NCBI GenBank assembly: GCA_026075535.2
Contig: AP026548.1
Coordinates: forward strand, 9,362,001-9,426,000
Source: Tricholoma matsutake
Lineage: Eukaryota > Basidiomycota > Agaricomycetes > Agaricales > Tricholomataceae
Direction: 5' to 3'
Length of the DNA: 64,000 nt
Shown here: positions 11,421 to 22,374 of the stretch, piece after piece
How the letters are laid out: each line of letters opens with the position of its first letter
Numbering within the stretch: position 1 is the stretch's first letter
Position numbers and translations under genes: made by a program
The notes under the pieces: model-generated
Told to the model about the DNA's origin: nothing
What the model saw: the letters and a program-made list of their open reading frames with translations, nothing else
Databases searched by the model: none

Positions 11421-11740
11421 TCAAGAAAATCCTTGCGAGCTGCACCATGCTGGTGAGCACAATGTTCAACATGGAAACAACTAAAGCTTAGCTGATTGAG
11501 ATTGTTCTACTTTTAAAGCCTCCAAAGCCTTGAAAAGTTCAGCCTCCAATAGAGACACTTGATTAGATAATGCCAGTTTGGATGCTTGCAATGTGTTGAT
11601 AGTGGCCTGTGCCTTGGAAAGCTGTGCTGCAAGTTCAGCATTTCCACCATCAAGATCAGAAGTGAGATGTTGGGTTGGTAGGTCCAGTTGGGCTGCATTG
11701 AATCCAGCTATATTCCTTCTTCAGGAAGCAATACCCACTT
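11421..11740 (-). pseudogene. Coiled-coil protein of unknown function, upstream piece split off by Copia-1
   Basis: On the minus strand one frame reads DLDGGNAELAAQLSKAQAT, INTLQASKLALSNQVSLLEA and ELFKALEALKVEQSQSAKL, a regular coiled coil. A stop follows and then a frame leading to the TACTT insertion site. With the piece at 5332-5817 it forms one interrupted gene. The N terminus is not evident; sequence beyond about 11740 gives no convincing continuation. Confidence 0.55.
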
Positions 11741-13139
11741 TTGGTGGCATGTCATTGAATAATCTAGATTTGATTATTATTAGTTTAAGTGCATGCAAAT
11801 ATAATGTAATTTGGGTACTTTTGGTGGGAAATTGGAGAAATATGGATATAGTATGGGTTGTCTTCTTTGCCAGATGGTATTGTATAACCACCTGTCTTCA
11901 ATGTGGTCCACAACTGCCCAGACTCGAAAGAGAATGTGTATCTACAAACTTGGATATAATGGTGCTGGTATCTACAGAAATGTACTAATTCCAGGTCCAC
12001 ACAGTTGTCTGGAATGGGGCAGTCATAGGATGTGCACCCCCTTTCTCAATTTGGCACCACCCAAGTGGGTTTGCTTTGTTGAGGACTACAAAAGACTATA
12101 TAGGTTTCTGTATGAATGTAACACAGCTGTTAGGGTAGGGAGAAATGAGTCTGGGGTGTTTGTCCACCATGATATATGAAATGACATGCCTGTACCATGC
12201 AGTTTCAGCATGTTGTTGCCACATATGACCATGGGAACACACCACAGTGGCTCTGCTTGATGGGTAACCCTTCCAAGGAATAGAACTCAGCATAGAGTAC
12301 ACAGAGTGCTTAGGTGTGAGAGAGTGGTCCCAACGAAACTCTGTGCTCTATAGGTCTCTGGAAACAAAAGTTTGAAATTTTTAATTTAAACCATTTAAAT
12401 CAGCAAATTCTACCCCAAAATGGGGTGTTTCATGATGAAGAAGCACTATTTTACAAAAATGGCTTCCAGAGACATGAAGAGCACAAAAAATCAGTGAGGG
12501 TTGCCTCCAGGACCTTGGATGTATGATCAGTATACAATGAGTTGTATAAGTTTGAGTTTTCACCCTATTTGAAGGAGGTTTTTGGCTGGTGTTTGCTGAG
12601 ATATGTATATTCAAGAACTTTTATTGAACACCTAGCATAGTAGAACTATTGTAATGCTCTTGAAAGTGGCTCTGAGCCAACAGTGCTTTTGTGCCCACTT
12701 GAAATTGCTTGGGTCACTCGTTGGAGTGTTGAATGATGCATGTGCATCACGTGGCATCATTGAGTGCTTTCGGTGATATGCGGGGATTGCCCATAAGTAC
12801 TTAAGTAGCTATATCCCAATCAATTTAAGGGACTGAATGTTAAATTGAACTAAATTCGGAATTTGCTATGCCTCACTTATTTTGGCTAACACCCACATCA
12901 GCAGTGCCATCAGCACATCAATGGTAGAGCAGCCACACTGCATTGCCTTGCATTGCATGTTGGAAATGTGTCCATAGTATTCTGCTCGACACCAGAGGTC
13001 AGTGGCAGCTGTACCTAGTCCCCCTTTTCTTTTATAATCCATGTTTTCCTTATTTTGTATAGTATGAATTGCATTTGTAGCCTTGTAGGCCTTAAAGTGT
13101 ATTGAAAACCAATGGATTGTACAGAAAACCTACAACTAG
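11741..13139. other. Region without recognisable gene
   Basis: Only short open stretches without domain features are present, including one of 122 codons at 11811-12179 on the plus strand that I regard as accidental. The composition resembles the surrounding repeat-derived DNA. It may include the lost N-terminal part of the coiled-coil gene. Confidence 0.4.
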
Positions 13140-13413
13140 TGTTGGAGCAGACTATATACGCTGCACAGGGGAAGAGACAACATGTTCCTTACAACCTACC
13201 TGGGGTTTAGTTAGACTTACAGCTAGGGTTAGCAGAGGTAAGAACACTGTATTCCTACTATGGTACAGGTTCTCCTTATATACATAATAATAAGGATGTC
13301 ACATGACTCGGGAATGTGTTTACCACATGTATGTGCAGTAAGCGCAGTAACATGTGTATGCTGCATGTATTGCCTCATGTATGCAGCATGTATCTCAGGG
13401 TTTAATTTCAACA
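13140..13413 (-). repeat. Solo LTR (274 bp), family S, TSD ACTAG
   Basis: The insertion runs from TGTTGGAGCAG to TTTCAACA and is bracketed by ACTAG at 13135-13139 and 13414-13418. It is the reverse complement of the 274-bp unit at 26643-26916. On the minus strand it begins TGTTGAAATTAA and has a TATATAAGGAGAACC promoter-like box, so minus is taken as the sense strand. It has no coding capacity. Two unrelated sites with exact 5-bp duplications and the same length show this is a complete LTR. Confidence 0.93.
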
Positions 13414-14235
13414 ACTAGTACAAGGTAATTCATGTGGGGAGAATATTAGCAAGAAAAAACAGCTTCTGGCTTTGACTTGCACCCAGATGAGCAGGTTCTC
13501 AATGATTTGATCAACGGCTGTCATACTGCCCAATTCATGTGAAAATAATGTCAGTGTGTCAGCCAAATAATTGGGGGCACTGTTACCCAAGCTTAAATCG
13601 AGCTCAGCTGCTCTAAATCAAACTTGGTTGCCCTAAATCAAACTGATGGTGAGCCGAGTTTCCTTAAATCAAGCTTAAATTGAGTCTAAATTGAATCAGT
13701 TCACATTAAATTGACCAGGAATAAGTTACTTAGCACTCAAAATTGAGCTTATCTCTACTTATTGCTGCAAACCAGTGGTGTAAGGTGTCATGTTCAGCCA
13801 TATCTGCCTATCAGAGGTTCACAATGGATTGGAAAGCACAGTATGATTTGAGACCTGCAAGTAAATGGGGATACATTGGATGGACAGTCTGCTACTCTCT
13901 ACTGGCTACTGTAGGCTGCCATCTTGTGATGCAACACATATCCAAGGAAGTGCGCATGGGTGATGTTTGCCATTCAGACTCTGACGCCAAATAGCTGAGG
14001 CCGCTTAGTCATCCAATTGCCTTAAAATGTTCAGCATAAGTTTGGGGCCTGGCAGAGCCACCGGAAAAAGTGTAGCAGATAAATTGGTCATTACCACTTT
14101 TGGAAATTCATGCTCACATCTAAATTGCATTATATTTGAGGGTGCATAATAATGTTTCGACAATGTATGTACATGAATTAAGAGTATTATAACAAAAAAT
14201 AAGGTATATCAGTTAACTGATAAAAAGGATTAGTG
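13414..14235. other. Region without recognisable gene
   Basis: Between 13590 and 13720 the phrase TAAATCAA(A)CT and variants recur irregularly. An open stretch of 83 codons at 13743-13994 has no family features. Nothing else is supported. Confidence 0.4.
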
Positions 14236-14240
14236 GTAAT

Positions 14241-14666
14241 TGTAAGGGGACTAGGGGGGTGCCCTGTGTGTTTTTCCTATTTTTTATGTTCGTCCCATAT
14301 TTTTCCCCACCTCATTTCCTTCTATTCTTCATTTTCTATGATTTTTCCGGATTTTATTACTAATTTTCCCTTGCTATCATGTTTGTATATGTTGACACTT
14401 TTATATTTAGAGGCGGAGTACCCCTTCCGACACATACCCCTTGGTATGATGTCATTCGGCGGCCTTGATCCGCCTATCTCTGCCTTTTTCTATTTTTAGG
14501 TTATATTTGATTTTTGTCGTCTTCACATATACTGGGCATCAGCAAGGGGATCCTTAGAGTTTTCTCTTCGGATTTCCCTTTGCTAGGTGCGCCCCCAATC
14601 CCTGTATTATGTAGCATAATTTTAACTTCGGATTTCCCTTTGCTAGAGGCTTAGGTTGCCCTTATA
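14241..14666 (+). repeat. Gypsy-B 5' LTR
   Basis: TGTAAGGGGACT...CCCTTATA, 426 bp. It contains a 21-bp direct repeat (14566-14586 and 14626-14646) just downstream of the likely transcript start. The segment AGAGTTTTCT at 14556-14565 is the complement of the putative primer site after the LTR. Confidence 0.93.
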
Positions 14667-14668
14667 GT

Positions 14669-14678
14669 AGAAAACTCT
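14669..14678 (+). promoter_or_regulatory. Putative self-primer binding site of Gypsy-B
   Basis: AGAAAACTCT begins 2 nt after the 5' LTR and is the exact reverse complement of AGAGTTTTCT at 14556-14565 in the LTR. An AT-rich ACATATACT lies about 30 bp upstream of 14556, a fitting distance for a TATA box. If transcription starts at 14556, the first 10 nt of the RNA could fold onto this site, as known for S. pombe Tf1. Confidence 0.6.
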
Positions 14679-14832
14679 CCCCTAAGGCCCGAAAATCGCG
14701 AACGCGCTGCCCAAAATAGGCAGGTACGGACTGGACGACGCTTCCCAAAGCTCCACAGAGTCCCTACACACTGTTCCAGATACTCTCGCCTTTATCACGC
14801 CACCATTTTCGCCAAACGCGCTCCCTAGCGAC

Positions 14833-15951
14833 ATGGACGCATCAGAACACTTCGACGCGCTTGAAAGCAACATTTCCGGAATGCGCACGCAAATCGACTC
14901 GCTTAAATCTACGATTGAAAACTTCGTTAGGACCCTCCAGGCTAACCCTATGACTAATAGTTCCCCCTTCACGACTCCAAGCGCACCCAACAACGACGTT
15001 TTGCCAAACGTGTCCACTAAGGAATGTGCCCAGATCAAACCGTCCCCCCCCGCCGAATTTAATGGTGCATGTGCGCAGGGACGTGCATTCCTTAATTCCT
15101 GTGAGTTATACATTAGTCTCCAGTCGCATCAATTTGTCGATGAGGCTGCAAAAATTTATTGGGCCTTCACATACATGAAATCTGAACGCGCCTATCTCTA
15201 TGTGGACCGTATCCTATGTCAAACTAAAGAACTCGGTTCTCTACCTTTCTCCACTTGGGGTGACTTTCGAGCTGAGTTCATACGCCACTTCTGCCCCCTC
15301 AATGAACGCCACCGAGCAGTGACACGACTTGAGTCATCCACTTACCACCAGGGACGTCGATCTGTGGACGACTATATCGATGAGTTCAAGGATTTGGTGG
15401 ACATGGCAGGGTATGGGAGTGGGTTACCAGTGGTGGTGAAGTTCCGATGGGGGCTCAACCGAGAAATTCAGGACCAGATTGCACAGATGTTGGAAGGGCG
15501 CCCAGTGGACGATGATATCCTTGCTTGGTATGAAGCTGCTTCACTCTGTGACAAGAACCGACTCACAAATGCGGCGTTTAATGCTGCATTCCGTGCTCCA
15601 ACTACCACTCATACACCCTACACCTTCAATCGAAGCCTCCCCTGCCCTAACCCCATTCCTGCTCGTCAAACTCCCACACCAGCTGTCAATGTCCCAGTAC
15701 CAATGGATGTTGATGCAGCCCGCAGCCGTGCACGTAAGTTGGATCTCTGCTACCGTTGTGGGGAACCTGGACACAGGGCTGGAGCGTGTCCCCATCGTCA
15801 GGATATCCACATGCTCACCCCCGAGGGACAAGACGAACTCCTGCAAGATTTGTTGGCACTTGTAGATGTTGAGGAAGCGAAGGATCAAGTTGCAGAGGAG
15901 GTTAAGCTGGAAGTTGTAGAGGAGCAGGATTTTCCTATTCGCAGCGAGTGA
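14833..15951 (+). CDS. Gypsy-B Gag
   Basis: A 372-aa structural protein of the retrotransposon particle. The N terminus is a short coiled coil (LESNISGMRTQIDSLKSTIE), followed by the Gag core (TYMKSERAYLYVDRILCQTK, FSTWGDFRAEFIRHFCPLNE, YHQGRRSVDDYIDEFKDLVD). A single CCHC zinc knuckle, CYRCGEPGHRAGAC, lies near residues 310-323. The frame ends at TGA 15949-15951. Pol follows in the -1 frame, which is open from 15906, so about 46 nt overlap. I see no classical slippery heptamer there, so the exact shift mechanism is open. The gene looks intact. Confidence 0.92.
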   Translation: MDASEHFDALESNISGMRTQIDSLKSTIENFVRTLQANPMTNSSPFTTPSAPNNDVLPNVSTKECAQIKPSPPAEFNGACAQGRAFLNSCELYISLQSHQFVDEAAKIYWAFTYMKSERAYLYVDRILCQTKELGSLPFSTWGDFRAEFIRHFCPLNERHRAVTRLESSTYHQGRRSVDDYIDEFKDLVDMAGYGSGLPVVVKFRWGLNREIQDQIAQMLEGRPVDDDILAWYEAASLCDKNRLTNAAFNAAFRAPTTTHTPYTFNRSLPCPNPIPARQTPTPAVNVPVPMDVDAARSRARKLDLCYRCGEPGHRAGACPHRQDIHMLTPEGQDELLQDLLALVDVEEAKDQVAEEVKLEVVEEQDFPIRSE

Positions 15952-18900
15952 ATTGTACGCCCTCACTGCCTGTCCATAACCGCTTTGAAGTCTTGTCAGT
16001 TGAATCCCCGGAGAATGAATCCATTTCTGTGACTGCTCCCCTCTCTGACCCTTCAAAGTTGGCTAAAGACGTACCTGCTCTCCCCATCTCTCCTTCTACT
16101 CCACGTCCCAAAATTAAATCATGGGAGCATAAACTACCACGCAAGTATATTGTGGCATCCACTCCCTCTGCACATTCCTTAAACCTAGCCATCGAACTGC
16201 AGACGACCGACACTGGACAGATACTCGGTGTCTCTGCACTCCTGGACTCTGGTGTGACTGGTCTCTTCATCGATTCCCATCTGGTACAACAACATCGTCT
16301 AAATACTCGCTCACTCTCACGTCCGATACCTGTATATAACGTGGATGGATCCCCAAATGAAGCTGGTGCCATCCGAGAGGTTGCAGACCTGGTTCTCCAT
16401 TACAAAGATCATAGTGAGCGTGCCCTTTTTGCTGTCACTCAATTAGGAAAGCAAAAGGCGATTTTGGGATATCCATGGCTTCGAGACCATAACCCAGAGG
16501 TTGACTGGCGCACCGGGGAGGTTACCATGAGCCGATGTCCATCCCACTGTCGGACGTGTTTCACAGAAGCCAGGCAAGAACATCGTGGACAGAAGGCGGC
16601 AATACGACGAACTCAGAAGTGTCGTGCTGGACCCCTGCCTATACCTGAAGTGGAATTGGAAGGGGTTCCTGATCTAATGCCAGACTCGGATGATGATGAT
16701 GAGGACCCAGAGGAAGTGGAGGAGGGTGATCGGATCTTCTACACTGCGATTCGCTCATCGCATGAGGTGTGTGCCACATCGAACATATCCCAACGCCTCG
16801 CCGAGGCCTTCCACAAAAACAACGCTGCTAAATCCTCTACTAACTCCTTACTCCCTCATCTCCATGAGTTTGAAGACGTGTTCTCCAAGGAGTCATTCGA
16901 CTCTCTTCCTGCGCGTAAGCCATGGGATCACGTGATCGAACTCACCCCCGGCGCAACCCCTTCATCCTGCAAGGTCTATCCTCTCTCTCCGGAGGAACAA
17001 CGGCAGCTTGACCAGTTCATCGACGAGCACCTGGCCTCTGGACGTATTCGACCATCGAAGTCACCCATGGCCTCTCCCTTTTTCTTTGTCAAGAAGAAGG
17101 ATGGCTCACTTCGACCAGTTCAAGACTACAGAAGACTCAACAACATCATGGTCAAAAATTGCTACCCACTACCCCTCATCTCCGAACTCGTAAACCAGCT
17201 CCGTGGAGCCCGATACTTCACCAAGCTCGATGTCCGTTGGGGCTATAATAATGTGAGGATAAAGGAGGGAGATGAGTGGAAGGCAGCCTTTCGTACCAAC
17301 CGTGGTCTTTTTGAACCGCTTGTCATGTTCTTTGGCCTTACTAATAGCCCTGCCACCTTTCAGACCATGATGAACGACATCTTCCATGACCTCATCCTCG
17401 AAGGCATTGTCTGCATCTATCTCGACGACATCCTCATCTTCACTTGCACAGTTGAAGAGCACCATCGCATCATGCGCCTCGTCCTAGAGCGACTTCGACA
17501 GTACAAACTCTACCTTCATCAGGACAAATGCGAGTTCGAAAGGACCAAGATCAAGTACCTCAGCCTGATTATCTCGGAGGGTCAAGTGGAGATGGATCCT
17601 ATCAAGGTAAACGGGGTCACAGCTTGGCCGACGCCCACGAACAAGAAGGAGGTGCAGTCTTTCCTGGGCTTCATCAATTTTTATCGGCGTTTTATCAAGG
17701 ATTTCTCACATCATGCACGACCGCTGTTCGACTTGACAGGAAAGGAGGCATGGAGGTGGGATAATGCACAACAGGAGGCATTCGAAAAGCTTAAGGAGAT
17801 GGTCACTTCCGCTCCGATCCTTACCTTTGCTGACGATTCGCGTCCTTTTCGTGTAGAAGCCGACAGTTCTGACTTTGCGACGGGCACTGTGTTGTCTCAG
17901 CAGTCTCCGGAGGACCAGAAGTGGCATCCTGTTGCGTTCTACTCCAAAAGCCTTAGTGCTGTAGAGAGAAACTACGAGATCCATGACAAGGAGATGTTGG
18001 CGATAATGCGTGCACTTGAGGAGTGGCGACACTTCCTCGAGGGTGCCCAACACAAGATGGAAATTTGGACGGATCACAAGAACCTCGAGTACTTCATGAT
18101 GGCCAAGAAATTGAACCGTCGTCAAGCTTGTTGGTCCCTGTATCTATCTAGATTTGACTTCTCCTTGCACCACCGTCCGGGTCGCAGCATGGGGAAGACC
18201 AATGCCCTATCCCGATGTGCAGACCATGGGGATGGCAGCGGTGACAACCAAAACATTGTGCTGTTGCAGCCAGACCTGTTCACCATTCGGGCACTGGAAG
18301 GCATCGTACCCCAGGGCGAGGAGCGGGACATTCTACGTGACATTCGTCGTGCAAACCATAGCGGTTTACATGAGGATGTTGTCACCCGAGCTGTTAAAGA
18401 ACTGAGGAAGGGATCGACCCTTTCCTTACGTGCGGCAGAGTGGGCTGAAAAGGAGGACTTGTTGTATTTCAGGGATCGCATCTATGTTCCCAATGACCCA
18501 GACCTTCGCCGGCGCATCATATCCCAACACCATGACTCACAGATTGCTGGCCACCCCGGACGCTGGAAGACCTTGGAGCTCACCTCACGGAACTATTGGT
18601 GGCCACAAATGTCACGGCTCATTGGTCAGTATTGTCACACTTGTGACCTTTGCTTATGCACCAAGGTCCCTCGTTGCAAGCCTATTGGTGAGCTACACCC
18701 TCTTCCTGTTCCAGAGAGTCGTTGGGATGTCGTCAGCGTCGACTTTGTGGTGGAATTGCCAGAGTCAAATGGGTTTGATGCGGTGATGTGCACAGTTGAC
18801 TCAGTGGGAAAATGCGCTCACTTCATTCCCACTCACACCACTGTCAGTGCCCTAGGTGCCACTCGACTCTACCTCCACCACGTGTGGAAATTACATGGAC

Positions 18901-19826
18901 TTCCTGGTGCCTTCCTCTCGGATCGTGGCCCTCAGTTCATGGCAGAGTTCACTCGTGAGCTGTACCGACTCCTGGGGATCAAACTCCTCGCTTCAACTGC
19001 TTATCACCCACAAACTGATGGCCAGACAGAGCGAGTCAACCAGGAACTGGAGCAGTACATCCGCCTCTTTGTCAATGAACGCCAGGACGATTGGGATGAT
19101 CTCCTTCCTTTGGCCGAGTTCGGGTACAACAACCATGTCCATGCTTCCACTCAACAGACCCCTTTCCTCTTAGACACTGGACGACATCCACGCATGGGAT
19201 TTGAACCTCGCCAAACTCCCTCACACATCGAGACAGTGAATGAGTTCACAGAATGCATGAGGGATAGCTTGGAGGAGGCAAGGGCAGCCTTAGCAAAGGC
19301 GAAGGACGACATGGTGCAATTTTACAACCAACGCCACTCCCCAACCCCTCAGTACAAGGTTGGTGATTGAGTTTATCTTGACTCCAGTGACATCTCCAGT
19401 ACACGTCCATCCAAGAAACTCGCTCATCGCTTCTTGGGACCTTTCCCCATTGTCAAGTGCGTTGGAACACATGCCTATCGTCTACGCCTCCCAGCCTCCA
19501 TGTCCAGACTCCATCCTGTCTTCCATGTCGTCAAATTGCTTCCAGCTCCCCCAGATCCATTCCCAGGATGCCATTCACACCCACCACCACCACCTACAGT
19601 GATCGAGGGAGAACCCCAATATGAAGTCGAGTCAATCTTGGACAGCTGTTTGCGTCGAGGAAAACTCCAGTATTTGGTACATTGGAAGGGTTATGGGTAT
19701 GAGGAGAACTCATGGGTCGAAGAGTCTGACGTAAATGCCCCTCAGTTAATCAAGGAATTCCACCGACGGCACACTGCTGCACCGCGTCGCATTCAAGTCA
19801 TGGACTTTGGTCGTATACGATTTTGA
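15906..19826 (+). pseudogene. Gypsy-B Pol with chromodomain, one premature stop
   Basis: The frame runs from 15906 to TGA 19368-19370 and resumes in the same frame to TGA 19824-19826. The order is protease (LLDSGVTGLFIDSHL, near 16240), RT (FFVKKKDGSLRPVQDYRRLN; catalytic YLDDILIF near 17419), RNase H (DKEMLAIMRALEEWRHFLEG, WTDHKNLEYF), integrase HHCC domain (AGHPGRWKTLELTSRNYWW, CHTCDLC) and the DDE core (VVSVDFVVELP, LSDRGPQF, QTDGQTERVNQELEQ). After the stop come LHPVFHVVKLL and a C-terminal chromodomain (YEVESILDS, LVHWKGYGYEENSWVEE) whose aromatic cage positions are filled. Chromodomains steer such integrases to methylated histone H3. The stop replaces one codon in VGD-x-VYLDSSD, probably CGA or TGG. 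The 4-residue core of every domain is present. Confidence 0.92.
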
Positions 19827-19848
19827 ATGCATCGGGGCGATGCATCTT

Positions 19849-20274
19849 AGAGAGGGGACTAGGGGGGTGCCCTGTGTGTTTTTCCTATTTTTTATGTTCA
19901 TCCCATATTTTTCCCCACCTCATTTCCTTCTATTCTTCATTTTCTATGATTTTTCCGGATTTTATTACTAATTTTCCCTTGCTATCATGTTTGTATATGT
20001 TGACACTTTTATATTTAGAGGCGGAGTACCCCTTCCGACACATACCCCTTGGTATGATGTCATTTGGCAGCCTTGATCCGCCTATCTCCGCCTTTTTCTA
20101 TTTTTAGGTTATATTTGATTTTTGTCGTCTTCACATATACTGGGCATCAGCAAGGGGATCCTTAGAGTTTTCTCTTCGGATTTCCCTTTGCTAGGTGCGC
20201 CCCCAATCCCTGTATTATGTAGCATAATTTTAACTTCGGATTTCCCTTTGCTAGAGGCTTAGGTTGCCCTTATA
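19849..20274 (+). repeat. Gypsy-B 3' LTR
   Basis: Same length as the 5' LTR and followed by GTAAT. From GGGGACT onward it differs from the 5' LTR at four positions only (19900, 20065, 20069, 20089), each a CpG transition. Its first bases read AGAG instead of TGTA, merging with the purine tract TTAGAGAGGGGA. Confidence 0.93.
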
Positions 20275-20279
20275 GTAAT

Positions 20280-21192
20280 GAACAGTGTATTCAGAGTAAT
20301 CAATCTTCCATGTCTGCATCTTCTAATGTGTTGGCTTCTTCCTGGTCTGTTCTTGATAGCACTCCTGGGTTAGCACTGCCAACTAATGGAGGCTGTAACA
20401 AAGATCTTGCAGTTGTGTTGTAACATTCCACTGCAATTATTAGTTGAGTGAGCTTGTCATCTTTTTTCATGTTCCTAATTAAGGTTTTGCTTGGAATCTG
20501 GTTGCCGGCATCGTATCATCAATGCCAGTTGATTTCTCACATTATGTCCACAGTGTTGATGTCCTAGTCTTGGCACATAATGCTTCCTGTGCTTTGTTTT
20601 GATATTCTCATGTGTTGTCATCTGCATGTGCTCGTTGTCTAGCCAGTTCCTGCTGTATTGCTGAGGTTGGTAAAGATTGCCAATACTGGTTCTCGCGGTC
20701 CAGCACATTGATCATCCGTAGGTTATTTTGACTCTGTGCTTGCTGCTGGGGACTGCGCCTGACCATCCCCAGCAGGAGTGAGTGTAAGTGTCACAAAAAA
20801 AACTGCAACATGCTAATTGATATGCTGATTGTGTTGCATTTCCTTTTTAGGACACACATTTGCAGCACAACATTACAGGTCGTAGTTTGGCATCCACACC
20901 ACTGTTTCACCTGAAATAAAGTGTATAGTTGATATTTTGGATCCCTCTCTTCAATTTCTTCAGTGTAGAATTTTTAATTAGATCACCATTCTTGAGATCT
21001 TTGTGTTTGGGAGGACAGATTGAATGAACTAAGCTATTTAAAAAGATTCCACTCCAAAGACTTTGTTATATGTATTTATTAGAGCAATTCCTCTCATATA
21101 AAGTATATCTGAATTGTTGTGTAGAGGAAGATCTACACCTGTACCATTTTTCTCTGCAAGTGTTGGAGTTTAAATTTGTAGAGAGATGTGAG
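20280..21192. other. Region without recognisable gene
   Basis: Short, domainless open stretches only. No repeat shared with the rest of the window was noticed. Confidence 0.4.
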
Positions 21193-21622
21193 AGGACCCT
21201 GGATAATCCCTACCAAAGCTTGGTCCCAATCCAGACAGGTTTTTGGCATTTGAGGCCAATAAGCCAGATCCCAGCTTGGTGGATATCCAGACAAAAGTTG
21301 GGGCCAGTGGGCCAGATGCTGGGTCCAGTCCAGACAGGATGTGGTGGGGTCAGACTGGAAAAATTTCCCAAACCATCCAAGCCGCTCCAGGGAACTTTGA
21401 AATTGTCATGAAAGATGTCAAAACACTTGATTTTCGGCATTTTGGATGGTTTTGTGAGCTTCATGTCCATCAGCCGAAAATTTCCTTTTTAGGAAGTGTG
21501 GAGCCCAAAAAGTCGGTGGAGGCTAGGTGCAATCCAGACAGGAATCGACCAATTGTCTGGACAGAACAGCTGAAATTGTGACTTTTCGGGATCTAGGCTT
21601 GGTAGGCATAATCCAAGGTCCT
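21193..21622. mobile_element. MITE-1 (430 bp) with 8-bp target duplication
   Basis: The terminal inverted repeats begin AGGACCCTGGATAAT on the left and, read inward from the right, AGGACCTTGGATTATGCC; similarity runs about 35 bp to the GATCCC segment. GATGTGAG (21185-21192) and GATGCGAG (21623-21630) flank it, an 8-bp duplication with one CpG-type difference. The motif TCCAGACA recurs several times inside. No coding capacity. The same family is present at 41248-41680. An 8-bp duplication is typical of hAT elements and has also been reported for Zisupton-type (KDZ) elements. Confidence 0.88.
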
Positions 21623-21630
21623 GATGCGAG

Positions 21631-22374
21631 GCCCCAATAAGTTGTATTAATAAGCGTCACTAGTCACTAGTCACGAGGACGTGATCAATTCGTCGGTCAC
21701 AGGTCACACTCGATTTTTACTGCCCGCCATTGACCCGCCAATATTTTTTTTGCGATTTTTCAAAAATCTACACATGTGTGCGACGAATTGATTGGAATGG
21801 GACAGTAATGTATTGCTAGTGGAGCCGTTAAACAACGCCTCAACAACGGAAAAACTTCCATGTCACGTCGTTACGAGTTCTAAGTTTGAATCAATGATCC
21901 ACTTTCTCTGAGAAGGCTTTTCCATTGCTTTTCCACCAATTACTTGATCATTGAACTTGCATTCATGCGACGACAATTAGGCTGTGTGATCGAGTACACT
22001 GAGCTTCAACTAGGAAAAATATATGACCTGGTACTGTGGTGTAATGGTTAACACACCCAACCATCATATTAAATGTATGGGGAGCCTCGAGTAGTAGTTC
22101 GATTCGAGGTCATTTCTTTGAAAACTCCGGGTTCTTTATTGCGCACAATGTTTCCTTTGAATTTTGGCTGAACTCGACATTTTCGTAACATGATCTTACT
22201 AGTTTATTATTATATCTATAGAACGCCAGCACCAACCAATCCCAACCCATCATTAAAATCGACCACCAGTACATACAACGATCCAAGATACTGCAAAAAA
22301 AAAGAAAAAAAAATCAAAACGTCCAGCAATAGCTCTTAGAGAGCTATTCCCATTAGCCCCATCCCCACCACCTC
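21631..22374. other. ARMC8 3' flank with a tRNA-like stretch
   Basis: Noncoding region downstream of the ARMC8 stop codon. At 22020-22115 a stretch has an A-box-like TGGTGTAATGG, a B-box-like GTTCGATTC and a 7-bp pair ATGACCT/AGGTCAT around it, but the arms do not fold as a normal tRNA. It may be a degenerate tRNA or tRNA-derived repeat. Confidence 0.35.

Larger units (their letters stand above)
14241..20274 (+). mobile_element. Gypsy-B: nearly intact Ty3/gypsy chromovirus, TSD GTAAT
   Basis: This is a 6034-bp element with LTRs at 14241-14666 and 19849-20274 and GTAAT duplicated at 14236-14240 and 20275-20279. Gag and Pol lie in two frames and Pol ends in a chromodomain. The LTRs differ internally at only four positions, so the insertion is young. 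One premature TGA (19368-19370) is the only break I find in Pol. The 5' leader carries a site complementary to the LTR rather than an obvious tRNA-complementary site. Confidence 0.95.

Noticed and set aside
11811..12179. 122-codon plus-strand open frame
   Set aside because: No domain, odd composition and no homologous block elsewhere; likely chance.
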